In this document: piece by piece, positions 48,865-61,446 of the stretch
Layout: the number at the start of each line of letters is the position of its first letter
How positions within the stretch are numbered: the first letter of the stretch is position 1
Source: Cryptomeria japonica
Lineage: Eukaryota > Streptophyta > Pinopsida > Cupressales > Cupressaceae
Direction: 5' to 3'
DNA: 64,000 nt
Assembly (NCBI RefSeq): GCF_030272615.1
Contig: NC_081406.1
Coordinates: forward strand, 241,491,718 to 241,555,717
Translations under genes and position numbers: made by a program
Notes under the pieces: generated by a model
The model's database searches: none
What the model was told of the DNA's origin: nothing
Seen by the model: only the letters and a program-made list of their open reading frames with translations

Positions 48865-50436
48865 TCAAGGCATCTCTTCTTCTTCTTCTTCTTTATCTTT
48901 AGGTATAGTGGGTGTAGTCAATGAGGATGTGAAGCCAAGAATTTTCTGTACATATACACAACAAGTATATGAAAATATCAATATATGTCTAAACGTGTAT
49001 AATCATTGTAAGTTATTTAAACTATTCATTCAATCATATTTGCATTCAATTACCTTTCCCTTATCTCCAGCTACACTACTAGATCCCAAATCGCATAGCC
49101 TCGCACTCGTGCTACTTGTGCCCTACAAGAGTAAAATAAGATATGCATGCAAGTTACTACATAATCTAATTAATGCCAATATAAATGATGAGCATGTCTG
49201 TACAATAAAAAAAAAACGAATAGGTACAATAATATATATACCGTAAATCTATCAAGGCCAAATGAAATGGTCGTCAAGGTGCCCTCCTGGATCTGTGTCA
49301 ACTCCTCCTCTATCATCAACTGTTAAATAGACCATGTAAATAAAAATTAGTACTTAATATTATCTAGATTATAAATATTCATTTAAAATAAAGAATGAAC
49401 TGTGAAAATACAAATCCTACCACTACATCATCAATGTATGATGAAGGTGCCTCTTCGCCTCTAGCATGCGAGGACTCTCCAGGGTATCCTCCAGTCCCTG
49501 TCATAACATCTGGTGCATCGTGCATCTCATGCACCTCATAATCTATAGTGTGCGTAGGAGGATCAATAGGCTATCCAACTGGACCTAAGCCTAGGTGTCC
49601 ACACATGACACGACTATGGGGCACACAAATGTGTGGAGCCGAGGAGGTCGTGTCAGTGCCACCAGATGCACCGCTACCATCAAAAGAAGGTTGAGCTACT
49701 GCCCCAACCCAAGAAACTAAAAGGCTACTCAAAGAGTGAATAGCCTATATGGTCCGTGACATCGCCTCACAGATGATATCTAGATGTTGCACTAGAGGTG
49801 GGGGATCAACAGGAGGAGGGGGGACATATGGGCTTGGACTAATCTGACTGCCCTAGGTCTATTTTTGGACATACCTAAACCCACACCCTGGAAAGGTTGG
49901 ATGTCAAATTAGTTCACATGTTTTCCTAAAACAAACTCAGCATACAATTTTTTTATGAAGTAGAAGGGGACATCAAGATTGTTGTTAGGTGGTTTATCAA
50001 AAACCATCCACCAATGATCCCAAAAAAAATTCACAGTATCATCATTTGTGCACCATTTAATATAAAGTTTTGTTTTTTGGGGGTCTACGGGTTGACCAAT
50101 GCGGGGATTCACAAACAATGCAATGACAACGACTTTGGATATCTCAAGATCCTTGATCTCCTTATAGGACAAGCCATCTGCATATTGTTCCCTCATAGAA
50201 TCTCACCACAAAAGAGCAACATTGTGCTCCTCAGTGATAGTTTCTATACTCTTTATGATGGATGTGAGGGTATCAAACATTGGTTCAGGCGAGGGATGCT
50301 ACGATAGACATCTGCAATCCCCCTCAATTGGTTCAAATTTTGTGGTTTTAAATCCTGAATTAAGGGGGGGTTTCGTAAAGGAGGGTTTGGTTGTTACGGT
50401 TGTGGTTGATTAATGTTTTCACTGTTATCCCCCATT
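48865..50436 (-). pseudogene. TE1 multi-exon gene, product unknown
   Basis: Minus strand. Exon 1 runs from the ATG (50436-50434, MGDNSENINQ) to about 49421. It contains LRGIADVYRSIPRLNQ, a central segment with YADGLSYKEIKDLEISKVVV, CTNDDTVNFFWDHWWMVFD and FYFIKKLYAEFVLGKHVN, then a Pro/His-rich part ending YIDDVV. Three exons follow with GT…AG borders: 49319-49242 (78 nt), 49122-49054 (69 nt) and 48945-48865 (81 nt, stop TGA). All three lengths divide by three and remain open, which supports real splicing. Exon 1 has several stops and at least two frame changes. I see no DDE/D transposase signature and do not recognise the family; it may be an accessory protein or a captured host gene. Confidence 0.6.
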
Positions 50437-50639
50437 TTTAACCTAATTGAATGTAAACAATTGAATTTAGTTAACAAATTTGAACAATTTTGTATTTGAT
50501 TTTTAAAAACCTAGTTTTTATGAAAAAAAACATATTTTGAATGAAAAAACAAATAAACATTAAAAAAATGCAAAAATTTGAATGAAAATGATGAAAAACA
50601 ATAAAAATCCTACCTTTTATTTGATTTTTTTGCAAATTT

Positions 50640-51180
50640 GGGTCATAAAATCGGATATCCGATTTTTATAGTTAAATTATTTTAAAATAACAATATATTA
50701 TATAATATAATAGTATATTATATAATATAATAATATATTATATAATATTATATTATATTACAATATATTAGTATATTATATAATATAATATATAATATAA
50801 TATAATATAATAATATATTATATAATACGTATTATATAATATATTATATAATACGTATTATATAATATATTATATAATACGTATTATATAATATATTATA
50901 TTATATTATATTATATTATATATTATATAATATATAATGTACTTTATTATATATTACATATTATATATTATATAATATATTATTATATACTATATAATAT
51001 ATAATATAATATATTATTATATATTATATAATATATATTATTATATTATATTATATGTTATATAATATATTATTATATACTATATAATATATTATATAAT
51101 ATAGAATTTATTTTTTAATTTAAAATTACTTATTAAAATCGGATTTCCGATTTTATCAGATATCTGATTTGCCTAGGTGT
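50640..51180. repeat. TE1 palindromic motifs and TA-rich block
   Basis: AATCGGATATCCGATT lies at 50649-50664 and AAAATCGGATTTCCGATTTT at 51136-51155, followed by CAGATATCTG. Between them, 50680-51110 is almost pure A/T with three 29-base units centred on the palindrome TATAATACGTATTATA (50820-50890). Confidence 0.85.
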
Positions 51181-51316
51181 TTACCATGCCAAGGTGTATT
51201 GACACCCAAGCCAAGAAAAAAGTCAACACGGATTTTTGCATTTTTAGGCGAGTGGAAAAGGCTATTTTTTCACATAGTCACTTTTTGGCCCCCCATGAAC
51301 CTGCACTAACCCGGTT

Positions 51317-51400
51317 CGTGGTTATGATTTCTCCATTGTGAGGAAATTTAAGACACTTGTGGATTGGAGAAGCAATAGCTTTCATGGAAGATAGCCAAAG
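51317..51400 (-). pseudogene. 84-base internal piece of family A polyprotein
   Basis: The minus strand GGCTATCTTCCATGAAAGCT and following bases match 1924-2008 of the first copy. It is stranded between the two large insertions and proves that they hit neighbouring sites in one ORF. Confidence 0.9.
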
Positions 51401-52994
51401 TGTAGTGTCCACCCTTGATTTGACTTATTTTGACTAGAATTAACTTTTATATTATGCTTGATAGACTTATCTAGACTATATTTGATGATTTGGATGATGA
51501 TTACTCGTGTGCTTCAGTGACTTATTATTGATGTTAGACACTATTGGACATATGCTATTTTGATTATCTATAAGGATGTTGGTACTATCATGTTTGATCA
51601 TGTGATTTGATGATATATGTACTTGATGGATTCTATATGCTCAATATGTGATGGATTATTGATAGATTAGATTTATCAAGGTTATGATGATGATTACAAT
51701 TATGCTAACCCTACTTCATGATTACATGTGATGAGATGTTGATGAGATGTGTTTGACTTTTGTTTGACTGTCTTCGTGATAGAGACGATTCCACATCACT
51801 CATTGCGAGCGGGATGTGTTGTCGTGATTCTCTATCACTTGCTTGTTCTATATATGTATATGTATGTGTGGTATTGTCATTTTGTGGTTGCAGGACTTTG
51901 CAAGTACCAGACATCGACTCCACGTGGCTTCACAGGTCTGAGCGTGTCTTTAGTTCCAATGGCTTATGTGGTTCGGAGATGGCATGAGTTCCCCTCACAT
52001 ACTCTAGGTCTAAGTTGTTCACCGTGAGTAGTTAGGGTCTTGGCATAATTCGCCACGTCAGTTAGTAAGCTTGGTCTTTTAGTATTGTGAGTTTGGTTTA
52101 TGTCGATTGATTTGCTTGATTTTTTTAGAGTGGTAATGTGGCTCTTGATGTGTGGTTTTATATTTAGTAATGTTTATTTTAATATATTTAATTTATAAGT
52201 TTTAAATATTTAATTATTTGGTATTTATATTTGTGTGATAATTAACATTTATTGATTTTATGATTATTTAATATTTGATAAGCTTTATTGTTGTTTAATA
52301 TTTATTTTATATTTGTGATTTAATCTTTAATGTTTTTTTATTATGTAATTATTTATTTGACTTTCTATGGTTTGAGATTTATTTGATATCTTATATTTAT
52401 TTGGTTCTTTAAATTATTTTATTATCTTTTGGTTTATTTAATTTTTAATCCTCATTTGGATTATTTATTTTACAACTTATGTTTATTTAATAGTTTGACT
52501 TTTATGTTTAGGAGGGGTGTATGAACACATTAAATTAAATAAAAATAAAACATTCCCACTTAGTTGGATAAGCATATTTTATATTTACTTTACCTACCCT
52601 TTACTCTCATTGGTTAAATTCAAAATGGGTGAATAAATTATATTATATGGTGGGTTGGTAAAATATATTCTAAAATGAAATATTTTGATTGGCCGAGATT
52701 GAGGCTAGGGTTTTTGGATTATTATTGCTTTTTATTTTCATTCCCGTGAGGTTTTTGGGGTTGGCTCTTCTCTCAAAAAATTTCCAGCAAGCTTTCTTCC
52801 TTGGTTTTGGATTTTCTTCACTCTTGATTTTGGTTGGAGCTAGGTTGGATTTTAATTTGGCTTTGTGGGAGCTCTTCTTCAGCTTCATTTCCATTACTTC
52901 AGGTTGCAGGTTGGAGTTCTTTCACTTTTCTTTTTGGTTTTGGGTTGGGGTTGAAGCATTAAGTTATTTTACAGTTTTAACATTGAGTACCGAG

Positions 52995-55051
52995 TTGCCT
53001 AAGGGTAAAGTTTTGAAAAGAAAGAAACTAGACACTACAAAGGCCCTACCGACTCCACCAACAAAGAGACCTAACACTAGAGCATCAGCTGCATCACCGA
53101 GTAAGAAACAAAAGAGTGTTATTGTTCCCAAGGTAACCAAGACCTACAAGAAATCTACTCGGAGACTCATTTTGGCAAAAGAGTCTAGTGATACAGAATC
53201 CAATGATGCAAACAAATTTCAGATTGTAAAAAGCAAGAAGGTAAATATTTAGTGTTGAAAACTTTTGTGCCAATATTAAAGAATATGGTGGATTTGTAGG
53301 ATTTAGATATGTCAAGTATGAGACTAGGAATAATGATGAGAAGCGACAAATTGAAGAAGCTATCATTTGCACACTTCTAAAGTTTCAGCTTGCTCCATTA
53401 GAACTAGTAAAGTCACTTCCGAGTGAATTGTACTTACATATTGATAACAAGTAGAAATATGCAATGGACTCAGAGAAACAAATTAGAGAAAGAAGTCTAG
53501 TCCATCTATTTCCTGATATGTCTGTAGCAGAAATTAAGGAGCATTTCACAACCTACAATTCTAAATTTCTTGTCAAACAGAGAGCCTTAAAATTGATGAA
53601 TGGGCTATATATTGATGTAGAAAATGAGACAAAAGCCAAATGGTAGGAAATCTTCAAACTAAAGGATGTCGGTGAACAATCTCATGTTGAAATTGTTGAT
53701 GTCACCGAACAAGATCCTGATGTCACCGAGCACAGTCTTGATGCTACCAAGCAAGACCCGGCTAACACTATTCAAATTGATGAAGATGTCATGGATGTAG
53801 AAGCACCGGAGCAAGAAATGATAGAAGGCACTACCTATGCAAAACTTGTATCTAGTGAATCTATGATAGTACAAGTTCAGCCTTATCCGCCGGTCAAGCC
53901 ACCTGTCTCTACCGAAGCACCTAAGGATACAACACAAGGCACCAAAGGTCACAAGATTGAAGCAGTAGAAGGTACAACTAAAGATCAAAACCTCTCAAGC
54001 ACCGTCAAGCATTGATAATGTTATAGCTGAGACCCCCAGTACCAAGACACCCAAGGACACCACAATGGCTACAGGAACCGACCAAAGTGTTGCCTCTACT
54101 GAGCAACCTACCGAGGATCAACAAGCCTCACAAGCACTTGTCTTGGTACAACCGACCAAAGGTAAAGAGAAGAAGGTGAAAAAGCATAGTTTTAAAGTTG
54201 ATTTGAGTAAACCGATAGTGTTGCCCAATGTGGATATCTCAAAATTAAAGGGGTAAGAACTTATTGATTTTGGTGAACTATGCAAAGCAAAGGCCAAACA
54301 GGAAAAACAAATGGCCATTCAAAAGAAGAATAAAGTACTACAGAAGGTGAAGACACTACTAACAAAAATGCTACCATCAGCTACAGCGTCAACCAATGCA
54401 GCCATCCACATTCAACTGGATGAACTCCTTACTCAAATAGAAACATCAGGGGTTGATGCATCTGAGTACCTGAGCAAGCTAAAAGATAAAGAGATTACCG
54501 CAAAAATGATTGAAGAGGTACAAAAAGCTCTAGCTATTGGAAAAGTCAAGCTTGTCAAATTCATTGTTGAGTTGTCCCCTCAACTCAAGCATATTCTTTA
54601 TTTATTTCAAAAACTTTGTACATTTTCCTTATTCATTACAGATGTCAAGAATAAAACTGATGCAATTGAGAAAGAGATCACCGATCTCTCCACTAAATTG
54701 ACCACAGAGCCAAATTCAATTCAGAATTTTTACACCAAGCTTCAACAGCTCATGGCTCAATAGTTAGAACTCAGAAATGAAGAGCATAAGATCAGGATGG
54801 ATATAATGACCCTCCAGACATTATTCCTTCCTCATCTTTCGTCAGTTCAGGAACAAATTAACCGAGCTACATGCCTATCTGCTACACAAGAGGGAAGCAC
54901 TCTTGATGGCTTAATATCACTATTGGCCGATATTCAAGCACAAAATTCTTTAATGGAAAGTGTAAAGGATGCACTCTCAGTCGTACTCACCGATGCCCGG
55001 AAAAAGTATAAATCTATTTTTGATCAGTTACTACCCCCGGATGGAAATTAA
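52995..55051 (+). pseudogene. Long unknown ORF of the nested element: basic N-terminus, helical C-terminus
   Basis: Open frames follow each other with one frame change near 54010 and a few stops (53250, 53454, 53644, 54254, 54761). The N-part is Lys/Pro/Thr-rich with nuclear-localisation-like runs (LKRKKLD, SPSKKQKS, TYKKSTRRL). The middle contains KQIRERSLVHLFPDMSVAEI and then Thr/Pro/Glu-rich linkers. The C-part (54311-55051) is predicted helical and ends LLPPDGN. No Gag core, zinc knuckle, protease or polymerase motif is visible. It occupies the place of gag-pol in a Copia-like element (polypurine tract CAAAAAAGGGGAG after the stop). Function unknown. Confidence 0.5.
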
Positions 55052-55392
55052 GTTTTTATGTTTGTCAAAAAAGGGGAGTAATATACTATATTTAGGGAGT
55101 GATACAATTTTGATAATACAGTCTTGAGTATTGTATATAAGGGGAGTATACCAAGCAGAGTATGTAGAGTATCCAAGGACAGCAAGCACAGAATGCACAC
55201 AAGCACAGAACCGAGCATGCAAAATTGAAGTTATGTATAGAATAATGATAAGGGGAGTATATCTGAATATACTATTTCATTGACTATTGTATATATTGTC
55301 AAGTATAGTCATTTTGCAAAGTATATAGATTTTTGTTATGACTTTGAAAGTAGTTTTTGTCAAACATCTCAACTAATGTCAAAAGGGGAGAT

Positions 55393-56555
55393 TGTTACTA
55401 CTTATCAAATTGCCATTAGTTTTTATATTCAAAGTCATACTATATATTATAGTCGGTTAGCACTACTGAATCATGCAGTTGGTATATACATAGAGAAGTC
55501 GGTATGCACAGTCTAGTTGGTTACAGAGGAAAGCAGTCACAAAACGCAATATACACCGAGCTATCAACCGATTATCTTTTTGAGACTACCGAGCAGTAAA
55601 GATGACACACCAAGTTGACATACACCGAGTGAAACGTGTTACTAGATACATTGAACCTGGACATGCATATGAAAACATGTTACAAGATCGAGGCACATCT
55701 AACCGTTATTACATTGGAAATTGCACCAGAAGGTTGTGTATGATTACAAGGACAATCTAACCAATGAAATATTTTGTATAGATATTCATTCGATAAATCT
55801 TGTTTGTAAGATCAAAGCAATGAATTGGATCACCGTTTTAAGAGATCTATTTATACAGCATGAGTTAAGAGCAAGGTGTTTGCATGCATGAATGTAAGAA
55901 GACTGTTACAGAGACACAAAGGTCACCGAGAAGGTTTTTCAGAGAACAGTCGAAGAACAAAGTAAATAGAAGGGTTTATCGAGTTACTATATGGGTTACC
56001 AAGGTATGCTATAAGCAAGGTAATCTTATTCTGAGCACATAGAATCTGCTATAACATTTCAGATGTAAAGTTGCAGATATTTGTAATGATTTTATTGTAA
56101 TATTGTGAAGATTGAAAGAGAAACCTTAACAAGGTAAAAGACTCTAATCAAGTCTATAAATTGTAAAGCCTCTAACCAGGTGCAGCATTCAGAATAAATG
56201 TTGTAAAGTCCTTTAGCAAGGTACATCTAACAGATCTTGTTACTCCTAATAGGGTATGCTATCAGAAATAGCTAAATGTAGCTCTAACTAAGCATTCTTT
56301 ATTATTGCAGTAGTGAAGTTGTGGGTGCCATCCCCACCGCAGTTTTTCTCTCTAACCAAGAGTTTCTGCGTAACCAAAATATATGTGTTATGGAGTGAAT
56401 CATGTATGATTGTTATCTATTTGTTTCAACTTTATTTTATGTTACTGCACTATTCTGCTTATGCATAACAGTAAGGTTATTATTCAAGAAAAGTTTTGGA
56501 GTACTGATTCACCCCTCCCCTCTCAGTACATTAGCTTTCCATATTGGGCCTAACA
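55393..56555 (+). mobile_element. 3' LTR of the nested element
   Basis: It starts TGTTACTACTTATC right after the purine tract AAAAGGGGAGA and ends GGGCCTAACA, giving matching TGTTA…TAACA inverted ends. 1163 bp. Confidence 0.78.
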
Positions 56556-58030
56556 ATTAGGAGGAGTGGGCTTCTTTGTGTTGACCGGGGTCACGAGAGA
56601 TAGGCTTGCATGAGGTTCCTTGTAAGGATGCATGAATTCTAGACCACCAGGGCACATTGGAGTTTTCCATTATTGTAAATAAGTGATAACCTAATAATTG
56701 ATGGGTTGGGTAGTTAGATTAATTAATAAGATGATAAATTGATTTGTGCCTCATGACTTAGTCATAGGGAGGATGTTTTAGGATAAGCATGAGAACGACG
56801 TGAGTCTATGGTAAGCTAATCTCCCTTAGTCTCTCATAGGTTGAGATGGCTCCACATGTCCATCAAGCTAGTGCCTTGTGTTATTATGTTATTATGTTTT
56901 GACGATGGCATGCGATGACACTCCACTCCAACATGAGTTTCCCCTTTATGATCTATGATTATGCTTATTGGATGCATTTATGTCTTGATGAGTTTTATGC
57001 CTCTAGGAGTTCATTCTTGTTGTATTGTGTGAGTTCTTGCTTTAGAGTCCTTGTGTGGTTAGTCTCCTTGGTTATAGGTGTCATCTTAGGTTTAGAGTAT
57101 GCGTTGGGACCTTATGTCATCTCCTAGCATGGGGGGTGGTTCCTTTGGTTTCACATGGTTGGGAGGTTGGTGCTTTTTAGCCATTGGGATGTTCTCTTGG
57201 ATTCTTCTTGCGTGGATATGGATTCTTCTTCATGATGTACTATGGATGTACCTTGTAGCAGATTTATGTAATGAATAAGATAGAATGTATATAATGTAAT
57301 ATTCTTGTATATAGTAGATGGATTCTTGTAGTAGAAAGAACTATGCTCATGATGTATTTGATGTACTTATATTTGTAAGATGAATTATAACTGGAATATT
57401 GGAATTAAGGCATATTTGTAATTGTACTATTGTAGAGATGTGATCTTATGAATCATGGAAATAAGTGGATTATAGTTGGAATCGAATGGATTTGCATTAT
57501 GGATCAGTTGTATTATTTCATGGAATGCTTAGAGGCTAGTTAGAATGCTAAATAATATTGAAAGAGGAATATTCATAGATTAGTAAGTGAATATGTTAGA
57601 AGATGTGAATTGGATCTAGTAAAGATGAATGATTCATATAGATGCATTAGTAGAAAGGAAATTATGCATATCATGAGGAATAAGTAATGTTGTAGGTTGC
57701 ATATCTCATGGTTAGAGGATTAGAATGTGATGCATTAATGAAGGTGAAATATACCTATCATGTGTGTAGTATGTTATTGTGGTAATGAATTAAGTAATGA
57801 TGTTGAAGTACCTTAGGGAAAGATTAGTGATGTTGTGTTATTTATGCTTGCGTTATTTGATGAAATGAGCAATGATGTATGTTCACATTGGTTAATTGAA
57901 TTAATGAATGTAAATAGATGAAGATGTTATGTGTTGCATTACTTGTTATTAGATGTTAATTAAGAATTTTTTTTATCTCCATTTGCATATTCTTGTTTAG
58001 TTTCTTTAGGGTATTTTGGCGGGCATTACA

Positions 58031-60255
58031 CAAGGATAGCCCAACTTCACACGCAATTGCTCAGAAGATGGTATGATCACAAAGTCAACATCCATGAATT
58101 TAGTATGAAGTTCAATAGGAAGGGTGATAGAATCAATGGTAGGACAAGAGAAGACATCAAATAACTTCACAACCACATTACAAGCATCATAGATTGGTTT
58201 ATGCAATCGTAAAGTGAAAAGATACTCTTCAATTATGACATTAACTATGCAAGAGGGATCAATCAGAGCACCACGACAAGGGATGTCCTTAACCTTTGCA
58301 ACTATGTATAAAGGGTCATCGGGTGCTCTAATGGTCTCACTAGGGTCAAATATAATACAAGGATCCTTATGCGTATCTTGTGTTTCTACCATATTAACCA
58401 AGTTTGGAGCCACAAACGCGAATTCTTCAAAAGAGATGGGATTAGGCATGATCTCAATAACATTAGAGGTATGAGATGGCAAGAGACCAGTGAAAATCTT
58501 AAGATTTTAATTAGGACGAGCTACTGATTTATTCTCTTTATCATTCACACCTACCAAAGATATAGTATTATTATCAATCAAGTCTTGAATCTTATTCTTC
58601 AATGTAAAAGATTTTTCAGTATCATGACCAGGGTGACAATGAAATTGGAAAAAGTAGTTGTTATCAAAATAAGGAGATGCAAGTTTGGAAGGATCAATTG
58701 GTTTTATAGGAGGAAGTTTGATAACATTTATTTGCAACAATTGAGACATAATACTATGTAAAGATTCATTCAAGGAAGTAAACTGTCTTTCTCTTTTGAA
58801 AAAATTAGAAATAGATGGCACACCTATTGTAGCATTCACATGGTTGTTGTTGATTGGATCATTGAACTTGATGAAGCTTTTTGTTGGTCTGAACTCCGCA
58901 AATGGTTGTTGAACACTCTCCCCTTTATCACTCAGAGCCATAGGAGTGGATTTTTCCATTTGAATCACAACCAGTAAACTCAAACAAAAGAAGTTTTTCC
59001 TTGATATATTTTTGTAAATTAGAAATGAAAATTCTTTGAATATCATTATCAGGTACATGAAAAGAAATTTGAGCACACAAATGCTTATATCTACCAATGA
59101 AATCAGTCACTTTTTCTTTAACACCTTGTTTACAATGCATTAAATCGGTCAAAGTGATTTTAGGACCAATGTTGTTTTGAAATTGTTGGATGAAAGCAAG
59201 TGATAGAATAAGAAGGCAAATAGAAATACCATTGTAAAGCCTTATCTCTTAGTGTTCTTGTAAACAATTTTGCAAGAAATCTTTGATCATAAGCAAAATC
59301 AGTACATAAGGTTTGAAATGTTTTGAGATGCATAAGAGGATCACCTTTTCCATTATAGAGTTCCGATTGAGGGATCTCAATATGTTTAGGTGGAACGACT
59401 TTAACAATATCAAGTGAAAGTGGGCTCGGAACATCGAAGGTGGGCACACTAAACTTGGATTGACTCATGGAAGAAATTTGTTGTTGTAAGGAATACACAG
59501 TTTGAGCAAGATTATTAATTGTCGCTTCGGTAGAAGAATTGATGTTAGACAAGTGATTGAGAAGGTGGTGTGATGTTATTGAAAGAAGGCATGGATTGAG
59601 AATAAGGTGGTGGGACATTATGATGAGTAGGCATGTGTGATGATTGGGTAGGAAAAGGGACACTTAAAGGAGAAATAAAGTTGTTGAAATAATTGCCCCC
59701 TTGTGTCACACTAATTGGTTGAGGAATAAGAGGAACACTCATGGAAGACATAGGTAATGATGGAGGATTAAATGAAGAAGAAGGATTGCCCCCATGACCT
59801 ATGGTTGTAGGAATGACATTTTGAGTTGAAGTAGCAATGATATTGGATGTGAAAGTAGGAATACTAGTCATAGGAGTAGTCAAAGGAATAGAAGAACTGA
59901 ATTGTGTTGAAGGTTGTGAATAACCTAGGGTTTCAACACAACTCTTGATAGCCATGACATTAGAATCAACAATATGTGCAATGCCACACAATATATCAAT
60001 TCCATTCTTATCAATTTGAGGCATGTGTTTAAGACATTCAATTAATGGAAGAGCTTCACTATTAGGGTATTCTTGGGACATCCATTGTTTGAAAGCTATC
60101 AAATTGATTGTCCAATGTAGAAAGTTGATTATAGAAACCCTAGTTAAATATTTTTCTTCATCATGGGATTCATGAATGGGTTGAATAGGCACATAATTAG
60201 GATGGGAAGAATTAGCATGATCCTCATTAAAGAAGTTACCCAAATTAGGCTCCAT
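58031..60255 (-). pseudogene. Family A Gag-protease polyprotein N-terminal part (copy 2)
   Basis: It starts at ATG 60255-60253 (MEPNLGNFFN), which gives the N-terminus missing from the first copy. The Gag core LYNGKGDPLMHLKTF is near 59360 and LRDKALQWY near 59230. The knuckle at about 58650-58610 is decayed (first and last Cys are lost: FQFHCHPGHDTEKS). Protease has LIDPSCIVNV, the same unusual site as copy 1, and breaks off at LGYP where the giant LTR entered. Frame changes lie near 59560, 59160 and 58960, and stops follow. It is inactive. Confidence 0.88.
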
Positions 60256-61446
60256 CTCTTCAGTAATTAAACCTTGGGAAGCCTTCTAATGCTTCGTCTA
60301 AGGGGGATAGGATAGGTAGGACTAATAGTGGTATAACTCATGCACTAGAGGGAAAATTTGAATTTTGAATTGTAAAACAAAGGTTAAAAAATTGGTTAAT
60401 GCAAAATTTAAGAAAATAATGATTACACAATTTGAACTTTGTTGGAGGAAGGGAATGACATATTTTCCAAAAATGAAAGGAAATTGGAATTTCAAAATTA
60501 GGGCCAAGGGAATACCACTTAATTTTAAAATTACAACTTTTAAAATTAGGGCACACTATAATTAACCTCTTAATTTTAAAAAAAATGTTGAAATTTGAAA
60601 TGTTGAATTTTGAAGGTATTTCCAATTCTAGAGGGATCAAAAATCGATAAAATCAACCAATCTTCTGGATTTAGGCTATTAAATACAGTCATCACAGTCT
60701 CCCAAAATTTTGAGAAAAAAGTCGAGGACCGTGTTGGGAACGCACATGGTGTGACCAACTTTTTTCAAAATTTTCAAGGATGGATATTATGACGATTTTA
60801 AAACTAACCCCAAAAAATTGGCAAATTTTATGATCTCTAGATGTGCGAAATGAAGGTGCAAATGTGAAATTAGGACCCTATTAGGGTTTTGAAGAAAAAG
60901 AGGAATTGAATTTTGAAAAGGGTCAAACCTAATGGATAGGGACACCTTGGAAAATGTTAAGAAATTTGAATGTAAATAAATTCACACAAAATCCAATTAA
61001 ATTTAAAAGTTAGGGTTTGATGACCTAACCACTTAATTTTGATATTTGAATTTTGGGAAAAAGGGGGGAAATTGAAATTTTGAATTGTAAGATTGAAGAC
61101 AAATATGAGGAAAGTCAGAAATTTGAAAATTAAATTGAAATCCAATTTTTTCACAAGTTCAAGACGATTTTTGAAAATTAGGGTTTTAATAAGTAACCTC
61201 TTAATTTTGTAAATTTTAATTGCAAATTGAATAAGACAATGAGGAAATTGAATTTGACAAACAAAATAATTTTCAGATCTAAGATAACCACAAGAAATTT
61301 TCACAAATCACGAGTTCAATTCTAATTCTAAAAAACTAGGGTTTTTAATGAATTAACCACTAAATTTGTAGAAAGTTGAAACTTGTAAATGAAAAATATG
61401 CAATGTTGTTCAAAGGAAAGCATGCAAGACGTTGAGTTTACCAAAA
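60256..61446 (-). other. Leader of family A copy 2
   Basis: Noncoding, between the 5' LTR and the Gag ATG, with repeated AATTTTGAAATT-like stretches. No clear tRNA primer match is seen after the LTR end (TTTTGGTAAACTC). Confidence 0.55.

Larger units (their letters stand above)
46208..51312. mobile_element. TIR DNA transposon (TE1) with a spliced gene, unclassified
   Basis: The left end GGGTATGTGTAGGATCATGG and the right end, read inward, GGGTTAGTGCAGGTTCATGG are inverted repeats; 24 of the first 30 positions match and similarity continues further in. GGTT at 46204-46207 and 51313-51316 is a perfect 4-base target duplication, and removing the insert restores alignment to the family A ORF at 1980-2010. 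It holds a minus-strand multi-exon gene, palindromic subterminal motifs, a TA-rich block, a piece of the 20-bp minisatellite and a nested plus-strand retroposon. TIR start and 4-base duplication do not fit the common plant superfamilies that I know. Confidence 0.72.
52963..56555 (+). mobile_element. Nested LTR element with unknown ORF and only a 3' LTR
   Basis: The right border is the end of its LTR, followed by ATTAG. On the left, ATTAA (52958-52962) is a possible partner duplication, and the surrounding giant LTR rejoins there. The 5' LTR is essentially absent; only GTTATTTTACAGTTTTAACA and a primer-site-like TTGAGTACCGAG remain before the ORF. Confidence 0.6.
51401..58030 (+). mobile_element. 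Giant solo LTR (about 3.0 kb without nested element)
   Basis: It starts TGTAGTGTCCACCC and ends TTTTGGCGGGCATTACA. Target duplications are CAAAG (51396-51400) and CAAGG (58031-58035), one mismatch. Blocks near 51790-51950 (GACGATTCCACATCACTCA, CTGAGCGTG) and at the end match the giant LTR at 11205-15607. A further start of the same family lies at 63861. It inserted into the family A protease coding region. Confidence 0.78.
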
